Positions 18,155-25,345 of a DNA stretch of 64,000 nucleotides are shown piece by piece. Each line of letters starts with the position of its first letter. The first letter of the stretch is position 1. The notes under the pieces are model-generated. The model was not told the origin of the DNA and did not search any database. It saw only the letters and a list, made by a program, of their open reading frames with translations. This DNA is from Pseudomonas khavaziana (GTDB lineage: Bacteria; Pseudomonadota; Gammaproteobacteria; Pseudomonadales; Pseudomonadaceae), in NCBI RefSeq assembly GCF_019145205.1, contig NZ_JAHSTT010000008.1, forward strand, positions 186,001 to 250,000, written 5' to 3'. The translations under genes and the position numbers were made by a program.

Positions 18155-18377
18155 GTGTCTCCCAGCCCAGCGCTCAGGGCTTTTGCCGAGTGAATGTTTG
18201 CAAGCGGGATGTGAATGCGGTTTAGAGGGCTTTGCCCATTGGCAAATGATACGGACCGGTGCGATTGGCACCATGCCCGAAACCCCAGGCTTCATTCGTC
18301 ATCGTCCAGGCAGCCGCGTCAGCGAGGCTTGAGAGGTGGCCGGGTGGGTGTGGACCACCGCGCCCGGCTGGAGCGGT

Positions 18378-19670
18378 TTACCAGTAGCGTGGTTGCGGGA
18401 GGATGCGGGTCGGTTGTTTCAGGCTTGTCGCAGTGTTAAACGCGAACGACGGATAGGCGCCCCAGTTGAACGCTGGGTAGCTCGCCACCGGCTTGCTCCA
18501 TACAGGCGGCGCGACGACATAGGACGGGCGCGAAGCGATCGGTCGATTGATCACCACACCCGTACCATTTTGAGCGCCTGTGGCGGCGGCTCCGCCCGTC
18601 ACAATAGTGCCAGGTTTGAGGTTGTTAACCGACCCAGCCGTGCCGCCGAAGTGAATCGGGCCCTGGATGTCGATATTGCCGACCATACTCAACGGGCCGC
18701 CATTGCGCAGCACGCCCTGATTGTTCAGATCGCCAGCGATCGACAGCGCCTGCTTGGCGTCCAACACGCCCGTTGAAGCGATCTGTACCTTGCCATCGGC
18801 GGTGACCTTCAAGTCGCCGGTCAGGGCCTTGACGTTGCCTTGAACGTTCACGCCTACGCCGGCCGACTTGCCGAGCAGACGGATCGAGTCGGCGTGCATG
18901 CTGCCCAATTGGGCCACGTCGATGGCGATATCGGCTTTGCCATCGGCGCCAAGGTGCTTGAGAACAGTGGTTGGGTCCATCGCGTCGACTTCGCCTTTCA
19001 AGGCCACGGCGTTGAGCTTTTTGGCTTGCAGCTGCGCATTGATCTGCAGGGTACGTGCGACGAGGTCGACCTCGTTGGCACCGGACGCGTCAAGGCCAGC
19101 ACCTTCCACGCGGATCTGGCCGTGGTCGGTTTGCAATCGAGCTACTTGGCCGTTGGCGTCCAATACCGCCGTGCCCGCTACCAACGACACGCGATTGGCG
19201 TTGATAAAACCAGCGCCGCTGGCGGTGATGCCATTGGGGTTGGCGATGATCACGCGGGCGCTCGGCCCTGCGACTTCAATCATGCCATTGAGACTTGAGG
19301 CGGTTTTACCGGTGACTTCATTGAGAATGACGCCGGCAGAGGTTCCGTTGAGCAGGCTGTTACCGGCAATGGCGCCGCCCAGGGTGGTTTGGGCGCCTGC
19401 GGCGCTATTGTTGAGGATCAGCCCGGCAGTGCCGACATTGAACTCGGTGAAGCGGTTGTGGGAAACACCTGCGGCATTCGGCGCGGCAATGTTGACCACC
19501 GGGGTGTCGTTGATCTGCGACAGTGCTGCATTGCGCGCAGCGCTCGGGTCCAACGTCAGGGCGGGTTGCGCTTGCGCGTTATTTTGCAGCAGCGGCAGGC
19601 TGCCCATTAAGGCGAGGGCCAGCAGCGTGCGCTTGGACGGGCGCCGAGTGGGTTGAATCATTGGGTTCAT
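18378..19670 (-). CDS. Small two-partner-secretion exoprotein (TpsA, filamentous haemagglutinin N-terminal domain)
   Basis: The 430-residue product starts with a signal peptide (RTLLALALMGSLPLLQNNAQA). A TPS secretion domain follows (about 30-280), with NRFTEFNV, ILNEVTG, the NPNGI motif (VIIANPNGITASGAGFINANRVSLVAG) and beta-helix-like strands. Usual TpsA proteins run to 1000-4000 residues; here only ~150 residues follow the TPS domain. They end in a Pro- and aromatic-rich tail (SRPSYVVAPPVWSKPV to ILPQPRYW) with no repeats, toxin domain or pretoxin motif. No continuation of a longer gene is visible downstream, so it may be naturally short. The partner TpsB gene lies just upstream on the same strand. 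Confidence 0.85.
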   Translation of the reverse strand: MNPMIQPTRRPSKRTLLALALMGSLPLLQNNAQAQPALTLDPSAARNAALSQINDTPVVNIAAPNAAGVSHNRFTEFNVGTAGLILNNSAAGAQTTLGGAIAGNSLLNGTSAGVILNEVTGKTASSLNGMIEVAGPSARVIIANPNGITASGAGFINANRVSLVAGTAVLDANGQVARLQTDHGQIRVEGAGLDASGANEVDLVARTLQINAQLQAKKLNAVALKGEVDAMDPTTVLKHLGADGKADIAIDVAQLGSMHADSIRLLGKSAGVGVNVQGNVKALTGDLKVTADGKVQIASTGVLDAKQALSIAGDLNNQGVLRNGGPLSMVGNIDIQGPIHFGGTAGSVNNLKPGTIVTGGAAATGAQNGTGVVINRPIASRPSYVVAPPVWSKPVASYPAFNWGAYPSFAFNTATSLKQPTRILPQPRYW

Positions 19671-19703
19671 ACAGACCTCGAGGGTTGAAGGTTAAAGAGG
19701 CGT

Positions 19704-19723
19704 CCCGCAGCAGTGACTGCGGG
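19704..19723 (-). other. Stem-loop between tpsB and tpsA
   Basis: CCCGCAG pairs with CTGCGGG across a six-base loop in the 111-bp gap between the transporter gene (upstream) and the exoprotein gene (downstream). There is no T-run. It could be an mRNA processing or stability element that sets unequal TpsA and TpsB levels; that is inference. Confidence 0.45.
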
Positions 19724-19781
19724 CGCCGGGCGGGTGCACTGGGTGGCACTCGGATTCCCATCCCTGGGAAAAAGTGTTCGC

Positions 19782-21491
19782 CTAGAAGCGGCTGCTCAGG
19801 GAGAAATCGAGGGTTGGCGTGGTGGTGTTCATCTCGTCGTTGCGCTTGATCGGCATGCCCAGGGCCAGGTCGTAACCAAAGCGGCTGACATTACCGCGCA
19901 AGCCGACAGCTGCGCCGATCAATGGCTGTCGATCTTGCCGCTGGCCGCCCACCGGCGACGCCGCACCGGCATCGAGTGCCGCATACGCCTGGCTGCCACT
20001 GAAGGCGGTGATGGACAGCTCATTGCGCAGGGTCCAGCCAGTGGGGCCGGCGAGGGTGGTGTTACCGTCAAAGCCGCGCACGCTGTAGCGGCCGCCGATC
20101 TGCATGTATTCGGTCGACGGCACTGGCACCGGCGCATATTGGTAGACCAGCGCGTTGCGATAGCCCAAACGCATTGCGCCCAGGTCAAACGGAATCTCAA
20201 ACGCCGCCTTGGCAGTGAACAGGTGATAGCGACCGTTCCAGTCCTGTTGCTCATAGAGCGCGCCGGGCGTTTTGCTGAGTCCGGGCAGTGAGCCGCGCAC
20301 ACCAGCCTGCACCGTTGACTTGCCAAAGCGCAGGTTGGCTCGGTGGGTCAGGCCAAGTTCATAGCTGGTGATCTGCCGGTGCAATTGCTGCAGTTCGGTC
20401 GAGGCTACCCAGGCGCGATCCTCACGATTGACCAGGCGAGCGTTGAGCACACTTTTGCTGCGATTGGAGCGACTCACCACGTAGTCCAGCCCGGCATCTA
20501 TACGTCGGGTGCGGGAGCTGAATGTAATGCTTCGTCCGCCGGGGTCTTTGAATAAGGCTTGCTTGCTGGTCCACTCGCTGGCACCGAACGACAGCAGGGC
20601 ATAGCCTGCGGGTACGTTCCAGGCCAGGCTTTTAGCCGAAGACCCACGGGTGTGGTTATTGAAGTCTGTGTCGGTGCTGTAGGTCAGCAGCAGTTGGTCG
20701 TAAAGCCCGGTCGGAGAATCGACGGCGACAATCCCACCGAGTTGGTGACGGCCCGTGGCGTCGATACCGCTGTTATCGACGGTCAGCAAGCCAAACACCC
20801 GGCGCGCCTGCGGCGGTTGCTGGATGATCACATCGCTTTCACCCAGTTCAACGCCTGGAATCAGATTCAGCGTTGTCGCGGCTTGGCCTGGCAGGCGGCG
20901 CACATTTTCCAACGCCTGGTCCAGGTCGCGCACGTTCAGCAGTTCGTCTTTGGCTGCGGGAAAGGCCATGCCTGGCCAGCCAAGCGATTCCGGTTGCTGA
21001 TCAATGTTGCCCATGCGCCCAGGGATAAGTTGGACGATCAAGTGGCCGCTGCTCAGGTCTTGAGGCGGTATCAACACCTGGGTGGTGATGTATCCGCGCG
21101 CCATCAGTTGTGCTGCTAACCAACGGCGATAAACCGTCAACCCTTCGCCGCCCACACAGTGCCCCAGGATCGCCGGCGCGCGCTCCAGCCAGTCGAAATC
21201 ATCTGCACCTTTCCACTCCACAGTGCGGATAACGAAACATGGTGATTCTTCCGGCACCTTCAGCGCATTGGCGGAGGGCAGGGGTGTTGCGGTCAGTGCA
21301 CCCGGGGTTCCAAGTGCCTGGGATTGCAAACTTTTCATTTGGAGGTCTTGCAGGCGTTGGGTGCTGGTGACGATATCGATCGGGCTGGCCGCTCGCGCGA
21401 GCTGAATCGCCGTAAACAGCCATAGCGTCGTTAGATACAGGGTGGTTGTGATACAGGCGTGGGGGCCGAGCTTGCCGGACGTTGATTTCAT
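19782..21491 (-). CDS. Two-partner-secretion outer-membrane transporter (TpsB, ShlB/FhaC family)
   Basis: The 569-residue product has a signal peptide (LWLFTAIQLARAA), an N-terminal linker, POTRA-like domains (FVIRTVEWKGADDFDW, then GYITTQVLIPPQDLSSGHLIVQLIPG) and a C-terminal 16-strand beta barrel. The barrel contains the loop-6 motif as GGRYSVRGFDG and ends in a terminal Phe (LDFSLSSRF), typical of BAM-inserted proteins. It would secrete the TpsA protein encoded next to it. The order tpsB then tpsA on one strand is common for such pairs. The 219-bp gap to the divergent peptidase gene probably holds its promoter. Confidence 0.9.
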   Translation of the reverse strand: MKSTSGKLGPHACITTTLYLTTLWLFTAIQLARAASPIDIVTSTQRLQDLQMKSLQSQALGTPGALTATPLPSANALKVPEESPCFVIRTVEWKGADDFDWLERAPAILGHCVGGEGLTVYRRWLAAQLMARGYITTQVLIPPQDLSSGHLIVQLIPGRMGNIDQQPESLGWPGMAFPAAKDELLNVRDLDQALENVRRLPGQAATTLNLIPGVELGESDVIIQQPPQARRVFGLLTVDNSGIDATGRHQLGGIVAVDSPTGLYDQLLLTYSTDTDFNNHTRGSSAKSLAWNVPAGYALLSFGASEWTSKQALFKDPGGRSITFSSRTRRIDAGLDYVVSRSNRSKSVLNARLVNREDRAWVASTELQQLHRQITSYELGLTHRANLRFGKSTVQAGVRGSLPGLSKTPGALYEQQDWNGRYHLFTAKAAFEIPFDLGAMRLGYRNALVYQYAPVPVPSTEYMQIGGRYSVRGFDGNTTLAGPTGWTLRNELSITAFSGSQAYAALDAGAASPVGGQRQDRQPLIGAAVGLRGNVSRFGYDLALGMPIKRNDEMNTTTPTLDFSLSSRF

Positions 21492-21710
21492 CCGCCTATG
21501 CTAAGAAGACCGAGCGCAGGAAAAAATAAGATGAAGCTCGGCGGTCCAAGGAGATTACGCTCAATGGGGCGGGTGCAGTCGTATAGGTGCTGCGATAAAT
21601 CGTACGAATAGCCTAACGTCCCGAGGGTAACCACAGGAGGTTATCGTCACGCAACCGCCGCCAACTTAGACTTCACGCACGTTCTTCACTCGACTATTGA
21701 GAGTTAAAAC

Positions 21711-22820
21711 ATGCGCTTACGAGACCTAGGCATCTCCATTGGTACCGGCACACCCGGGGCGTTCAACGCCATCACCGACGTGCCCGGCGTACGCGTTGGC
21801 CATCACACCCTCAACGCCGAAAGCTCGGAGGGCTCGATGCACACCGGCGTGACAATCATCGAGCCACGCCCGGTCGCCGCCCATCTGGCGCCGTGTTTCG
21901 CTGGCGTTCACGTGCTCAACGGCAATGGCGACGCCACCGGCCTGGAGTGGATTCGCGAAGCAGGTTTGCTGACTACGCCCATTGCCTACACCAACACCCA
22001 TAGCGTTGGCGTGGTGCGTGATGCATTGGTGGCTGCCGAGCGCGAGATGGGTAAGCAACATACCTATTGGTGCATGCCGGTGGTGCTGGAAACCTACGAT
22101 GGCATTTTGAGCGATATCTGGGACCAGCACGTCACTGCCGAGCATGTGTACGCCGCATTGACGGATGCACGCAGTGGCCCGGTGCAGGAAGGCTGTGTGG
22201 GCGGTGGCAACGGCATGATCTGCCATGAATTCAAAGGTGGGATTGGTACGTCGTCTCGCGTGCTGAGCGCCGAAGAGGGCGGCTGGATCGTAGGTGCATT
22301 GGTGCAGGCCAACTACGGCGTACGCAGCGCCTTGCGCGTGGCGGGTTACCCGGTGGGCAGCGTATTGCAGGACACGCCTTCGCCTTATGACGGGCCGGTT
22401 AATGTCGGCGTACCCGGCATGGGTTCCATCGTGATCACCATCGCGACCGATGCGCCGTTGCTGCCTCATCAGTGCACGCGTCTTGCACAGCGCGCAAGCG
22501 TCGGCTTGGCGCGGGTCGGTGGCGGCACCGAGGACGACAGCGGCGACATCTTCATTGCGTTCTCGGTGGGCAATACCGACTTGCCGGTGGCCAATCTCGG
22601 GCAACCCGGCCCGCCGACCACGGCCTTGCAGATGGTCAATAACGACTACATCTCTACGTTATTCGTTGCCGCAGCGGACGCCGTCGAAGAGGCAATTCTC
22701 AATGCGCTATTGGCCGCTAACGACCTTGAGGGCCGTGGCCGGCACGCGCTGGCGCTCAAGCCTGAGCAACTGCTGGCAGCGATGGCGAAGGTGGGCTGGA
22801 CGGCCCCGGTTCACTCCTGA
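21711..22820 (+). CDS. P1-family peptidase (DmpA / L-aminopeptidase D-esterase type)
   Basis: This 369-residue N-terminal-nucleophile hydrolase of family S58 has the family blocks NAITDVPGVRVGH, NGNGDATGLEW, TNTHSVGVVRD, GGGNGMICHEFKGGIGTSSR and GVPGMGSIVITIATDAPL. Ser239 in GMGSIV is the expected autocleavage site and nucleophile that splits the precursor into alpha and beta chains. It removes N-terminal residues from peptides or amides, with some D-esterase activity in characterised members. A close paralogue is at 58545-59648. It ends convergently with, and overlaps by 10 bp, a LuxR-type regulator gene whose paralogue lies near the second peptidase. Together with the amidase and binding protein beyond the fimbrial operon it looks like part of a peptide/polyamine-use module. 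Confidence 0.92.
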   Translation: MRLRDLGISIGTGTPGAFNAITDVPGVRVGHHTLNAESSEGSMHTGVTIIEPRPVAAHLAPCFAGVHVLNGNGDATGLEWIREAGLLTTPIAYTNTHSVGVVRDALVAAEREMGKQHTYWCMPVVLETYDGILSDIWDQHVTAEHVYAALTDARSGPVQEGCVGGGNGMICHEFKGGIGTSSRVLSAEEGGWIVGALVQANYGVRSALRVAGYPVGSVLQDTPSPYDGPVNVGVPGMGSIVITIATDAPLLPHQCTRLAQRASVGLARVGGGTEDDSGDIFIAFSVGNTDLPVANLGQPGPPTTALQMVNNDYISTLFVAAADAVEEAILNALLAANDLEGRGRHALALKPEQLLAAMAKVGWTAPVHS

Positions 22821-23605
22821 GCCTGAAGGAATAACAGGAACAGCTCGGACTGGGATTTGATCCCCAGCTTGTTGTACATATGCTTGCGATGCACCTTGAC
22901 CGTTTCGGCAGAGATCGCCAGCTTGCGGGCGATCTCTTTGTTTGAGCAGCCGCTGAGCATCAGTTGACCCACTTCCATTTCGCGGGCAGACAATGAAGCG
23001 CTGATCTGTCGCGTGGTTGCGTGGAGGCGCGCCTGCCAGTCAGGTGCCTGCTCCGGTGCGTACTTCAAACTCTGTTCGAACGTGCAACGTTGGCGCATCA
23101 AGCCGGCGACCCATGGCTGTACCAGGGCCAGCAACGCGATCTGCTGCTGGCTGAAGCGGCTACTACTGCCTAGCGACAAGCTCAAAGTGCGGCTGGTGTC
23201 CAATTGCACATTGATATGAATCTCGTCGGCGACCACATTCAACTTAAAGTAGCGCTGGTAATACTCTGTCTGCTCAAAGCACTCCGGGGCGACGTCGTCC
23301 AACTGGAACAGGCCGCTTTGTGGTAACTCGCGGTTGGCTAGGTAGAACGGGTCTAGCAGGTACAGGCCCTTGAGGTAATCTTGGAAGAGTGAGTCGGACT
23401 CGTTACCCTCTGCGGCAGACTCGGCGAGTACCTGTGGCCTGCCCGTGCTGAATATCAGCACCACCCAGTTATCCACCGGTACGTAGCGCCCCAGCAAACG
23501 CGTCAACGATCGCCAGAAGTCTGGGCGGTCCAGGGCCTCGATCAGCTTGCCGACCGCGTCATGCCACGCTACATCCTGCAATGTCAGGTTCATTTCACTG
23601 CCCAT
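22811..23605 (-). CDS. LuxR-family transcriptional regulator (copy A)
   Basis: The 264-residue product has an N-terminal sensory region of unknown ligand (FWRSLTRLLGRYVPVDNWVVLIF, GLYLLDPFYLANRE, EYYQRYFKLNVVADEIHINV) and a C-terminal LuxR HTH (LSAREMEVGQLMLSGCSNKEIARKL, SAETVKVHRKHMYNKLG). ATG 23605 has CGAAAGGAG just upstream. A second protein of the same design is at 56187-56972, again close to a P1 peptidase gene. Duplicated gene pairs suggest that each LuxR protein controls the peptidase/permease/binding-protein genes near it. The region between it and the pilin gene is shared with the fimbrial operon, but I see no reason in the sequence to assign it fimbrial control. Confidence 0.88.
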   Translation of the reverse strand: MGSEMNLTLQDVAWHDAVGKLIEALDRPDFWRSLTRLLGRYVPVDNWVVLIFSTGRPQVLAESAAEGNESDSLFQDYLKGLYLLDPFYLANRELPQSGLFQLDDVAPECFEQTEYYQRYFKLNVVADEIHINVQLDTSRTLSLSLGSSSRFSQQQIALLALVQPWVAGLMRQRCTFEQSLKYAPEQAPDWQARLHATTRQISASLSAREMEVGQLMLSGCSNKEIARKLAISAETVKVHRKHMYNKLGIKSQSELFLLFLQAQE

Positions 23606-23742
23606 CGGTGCTCCTTTCGACGTTATCGCTTGCCCTTGGCCGTGCGCCACTGGCTCGTGTCTCGCGCGTATATTGTAAGACGGGCCAGTCTACAGACCGT
23701 ATTCGCCGTTGTATCAAAGGTTATTTGAGTACTCGTCAACTT

Positions 23743-23779
23743 TGTAGGATTTATCTGATGACTTGTAAGGATTCGTCTA
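23743..23779 (+). promoter_or_regulatory. Two weak RcsB-box-like sites upstream of the fimbrial operon
   Basis: TGTAGGA-TTTA-TCTGATG (23743-23760) shares its left arm with the perfect dyad at 774-791. TAAGGATTCGTCTA (23766-23779) matches the RcsB box at 9 of 14 bases. They lie 120-155 bp before the pilin start, where an activator site would be expected. Each is weak alone; the case rests on recurrence upstream of functionally related genes. Confidence 0.4.
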
Positions 23780-23896
23780 GGGCTAGGCATGGATTCTTGC
23801 GATTGTTGCTGAGGGTGTACTGGGTAAACTTAGCCGACTCTTTTATAGGGTCGATTACAAGTATTAACCTCCTGTACAACCTAAAGGAAATTGATT

Positions 23897-24490
23897 GTGG
23901 CTATCCAAAAAAGGCATATTCTGGCAGCGGCTATCACCGCGTTGATTACAACTTCCGCTTTGGCGGCAGACGGGACTATCAATTTTACCGGTGAAATTAC
24001 TGCCGCTTCCTGCAAAGCCTCTTCAGGCGCCGGTACCAGTGTGGGTGGAGCCGCCGGTGCGCAGATAATTGAAGTGCCGATGGGCAAGGTCAGTATTGAC
24101 TCCCTGAGCACGAAAAATCCTGGGATTGTTTCGGGCACGGCGATTAATATTAATCTGGACTGTGGTAATACCGCTGCTGGGTTGACCACTGTTAAGGTAA
24201 TGTTCGACCCTAGCTCTGGTTCCGGTGTGGATGGGTCGAATAATAACTTGCTCAAAACCACCGGTGCTGCGAAGGGCGTGGGTATTGGTATCTTCGATAG
24301 CAGCAATAACTTGATTAATCTGGCAGGTAACGGCTCTTTTGACGCGCCGTTAGTCAAGGCCGGTACTGACCCAGCCTTCACGTATACCGCTAATTTAAAC
24401 ATGCGTGCCTCTTATGTGGCTAACGGTGTTAGTCCGATTGTGCCTGGTCCAGCCAATGGCACGCTGCCATTCACTCTGACTTACCAATAA
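23897..24490 (+). CDS. Fimbrial major pilin subunit (type 1 / Cup-like)
   Basis: The 197-residue product has a signal peptide ending SALAA and mature start DGTINFTGEITAASC. Two Cys residues (TAASCKAS and INLDCGNT) are spaced as for the pilin disulphide, and the C-terminal strand LPFTLTYQ ends with the penultimate Tyr needed for donor-strand exchange. GTG 23897 is chosen because AAAGGA lies nine bases upstream; a TTG two codons earlier is too close to it. The pilin would be exported, held by the periplasmic chaperone and polymerised through the usher. It is first in the operon, and a strong hairpin follows the gene. The remnant at 921-1022 is the start of a second copy. Confidence 0.92.
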   Translation: MAIQKRHILAAAITALITTSALAADGTINFTGEITAASCKASSGAGTSVGGAAGAQIIEVPMGKVSIDSLSTKNPGIVSGTAININLDCGNTAAGLTTVKVMFDPSSGSGVDGSNNNLLKTTGAAKGVGIGIFDSSNNLINLAGNGSFDAPLVKAGTDPAFTYTANLNMRASYVANGVSPIVPGPANGTLPFTLTYQ

Positions 24491-24500
24491 GTCTTTCATT

Positions 24501-24524
24501 AGAGAAGCATATTCATGCTTCTCT
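24501..24524 (+). terminator. Strong stem-loop after the pilin gene (attenuator or mRNA 3' stabiliser)
   Basis: AGAGAAGCAT (24501-24510) pairs perfectly with ATGCTTCTCT (24515-24524) across a four-base loop, 10 bp after the pilin stop. ACTTTATC follows, which is not a full T-run. Such elements between a major pilin gene and the chaperone gene give excess pilin message over chaperone and usher message. That role is inference. Confidence 0.7.
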
Positions 24525-24544
24525 ACTTTATCGCAGGTAACTAA

Positions 24545-25264
24545 ATGAAGAACGTGTACTCCAGGTATTGGCTGGCGGGGATCATATTGCTCTTCAGTGG
24601 TATCGCACAGGCCGGTATTACATTGGGCGGCACGCGGGTTATCTACCCGCAAAAGCTCAAGGAAGCCTCCATCATGGTCAAGAATGACGCCGACAGGGAC
24701 GTCATGATTCAGTCCTGGTTGGAGCCGGATTCAAAAAAAACGGATCAGGATGTACCGTTTGCGTTAACCCCTTCGCTGAGTCGCCTGGGCGGCAACAAGC
24801 AACAAAGCCTGCGCATTTTTTATGCGGGGAAAGGTTTGCCCTCAGACAAAGAATCGGTGTTCTGGCTCAGCGTGCAGGAGATTCCCCAAAAGTCTGAGGC
24901 CGATAACACTTTGCAAATTGCAGTGCGCCAACGGATCAAGCTGTTTTATCGGCCGACGGGTTTGTCCGGTACGCCTGAAGAGTCTGTCAAGTTATTGAAG
25001 TGGCAGTTGGTAAATGAAGGCGGAAAACGCTGGCTGTTGGTCTCCAATAACTCTGTTTATTACGCATCCTTTGGCGCTGTTTCCCTTGAGTATAAGGGCG
25101 CTCGTCACCCGGTCAATGCGGAGATGGTAGCGCCCGGTACGACAGGTAAGTTTCTGGTGGAAGGCGCCGGTGCAATACCTGCTAATGCTCAAGTTGTCGT
25201 TGAATTTAATGCCATTAATGATTATGGCGTTCCTGTTAAGAGTCTCGCCAATATTTCAAGCTGA
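24545..25264 (+). CDS. Periplasmic fimbrial chaperone (PapD/FimC family)
   Basis: The 239-residue product has a signal peptide (WLAGIILLFSGIAQA) and two Ig-like domains. The N-terminal strand ITLGGTRVIYP carries the conserved subunit-anchoring Arg, and its partner Lys lies in RQRIKLFYRP. SESVFWLSVQEIP-like spacing (ESVFWLSVQEIPQ) and the LTPSLSRLGGNKQQSLRI block are typical of the family. It stabilises pilin and adhesin subunits in the periplasm and delivers them to the usher. It lies between the pilin and usher genes, 55 bp after the pilin stop and downstream of a hairpin. Confidence 0.93.
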   Translation: MKNVYSRYWLAGIILLFSGIAQAGITLGGTRVIYPQKLKEASIMVKNDADRDVMIQSWLEPDSKKTDQDVPFALTPSLSRLGGNKQQSLRIFYAGKGLPSDKESVFWLSVQEIPQKSEADNTLQIAVRQRIKLFYRPTGLSGTPEESVKLLKWQLVNEGGKRWLLVSNNSVYYASFGAVSLEYKGARHPVNAEMVAPGTTGKFLVEGAGAIPANAQVVVEFNAINDYGVPVKSLANISS

Positions 25265-25345
25265 TTGGCTTTTAAAAAAAGAACAGACAGCTCTGCACCT
25301 AAAACAAGTCGAGCGGTAACGATTGAGTAATGAGGCAGAATTCTT

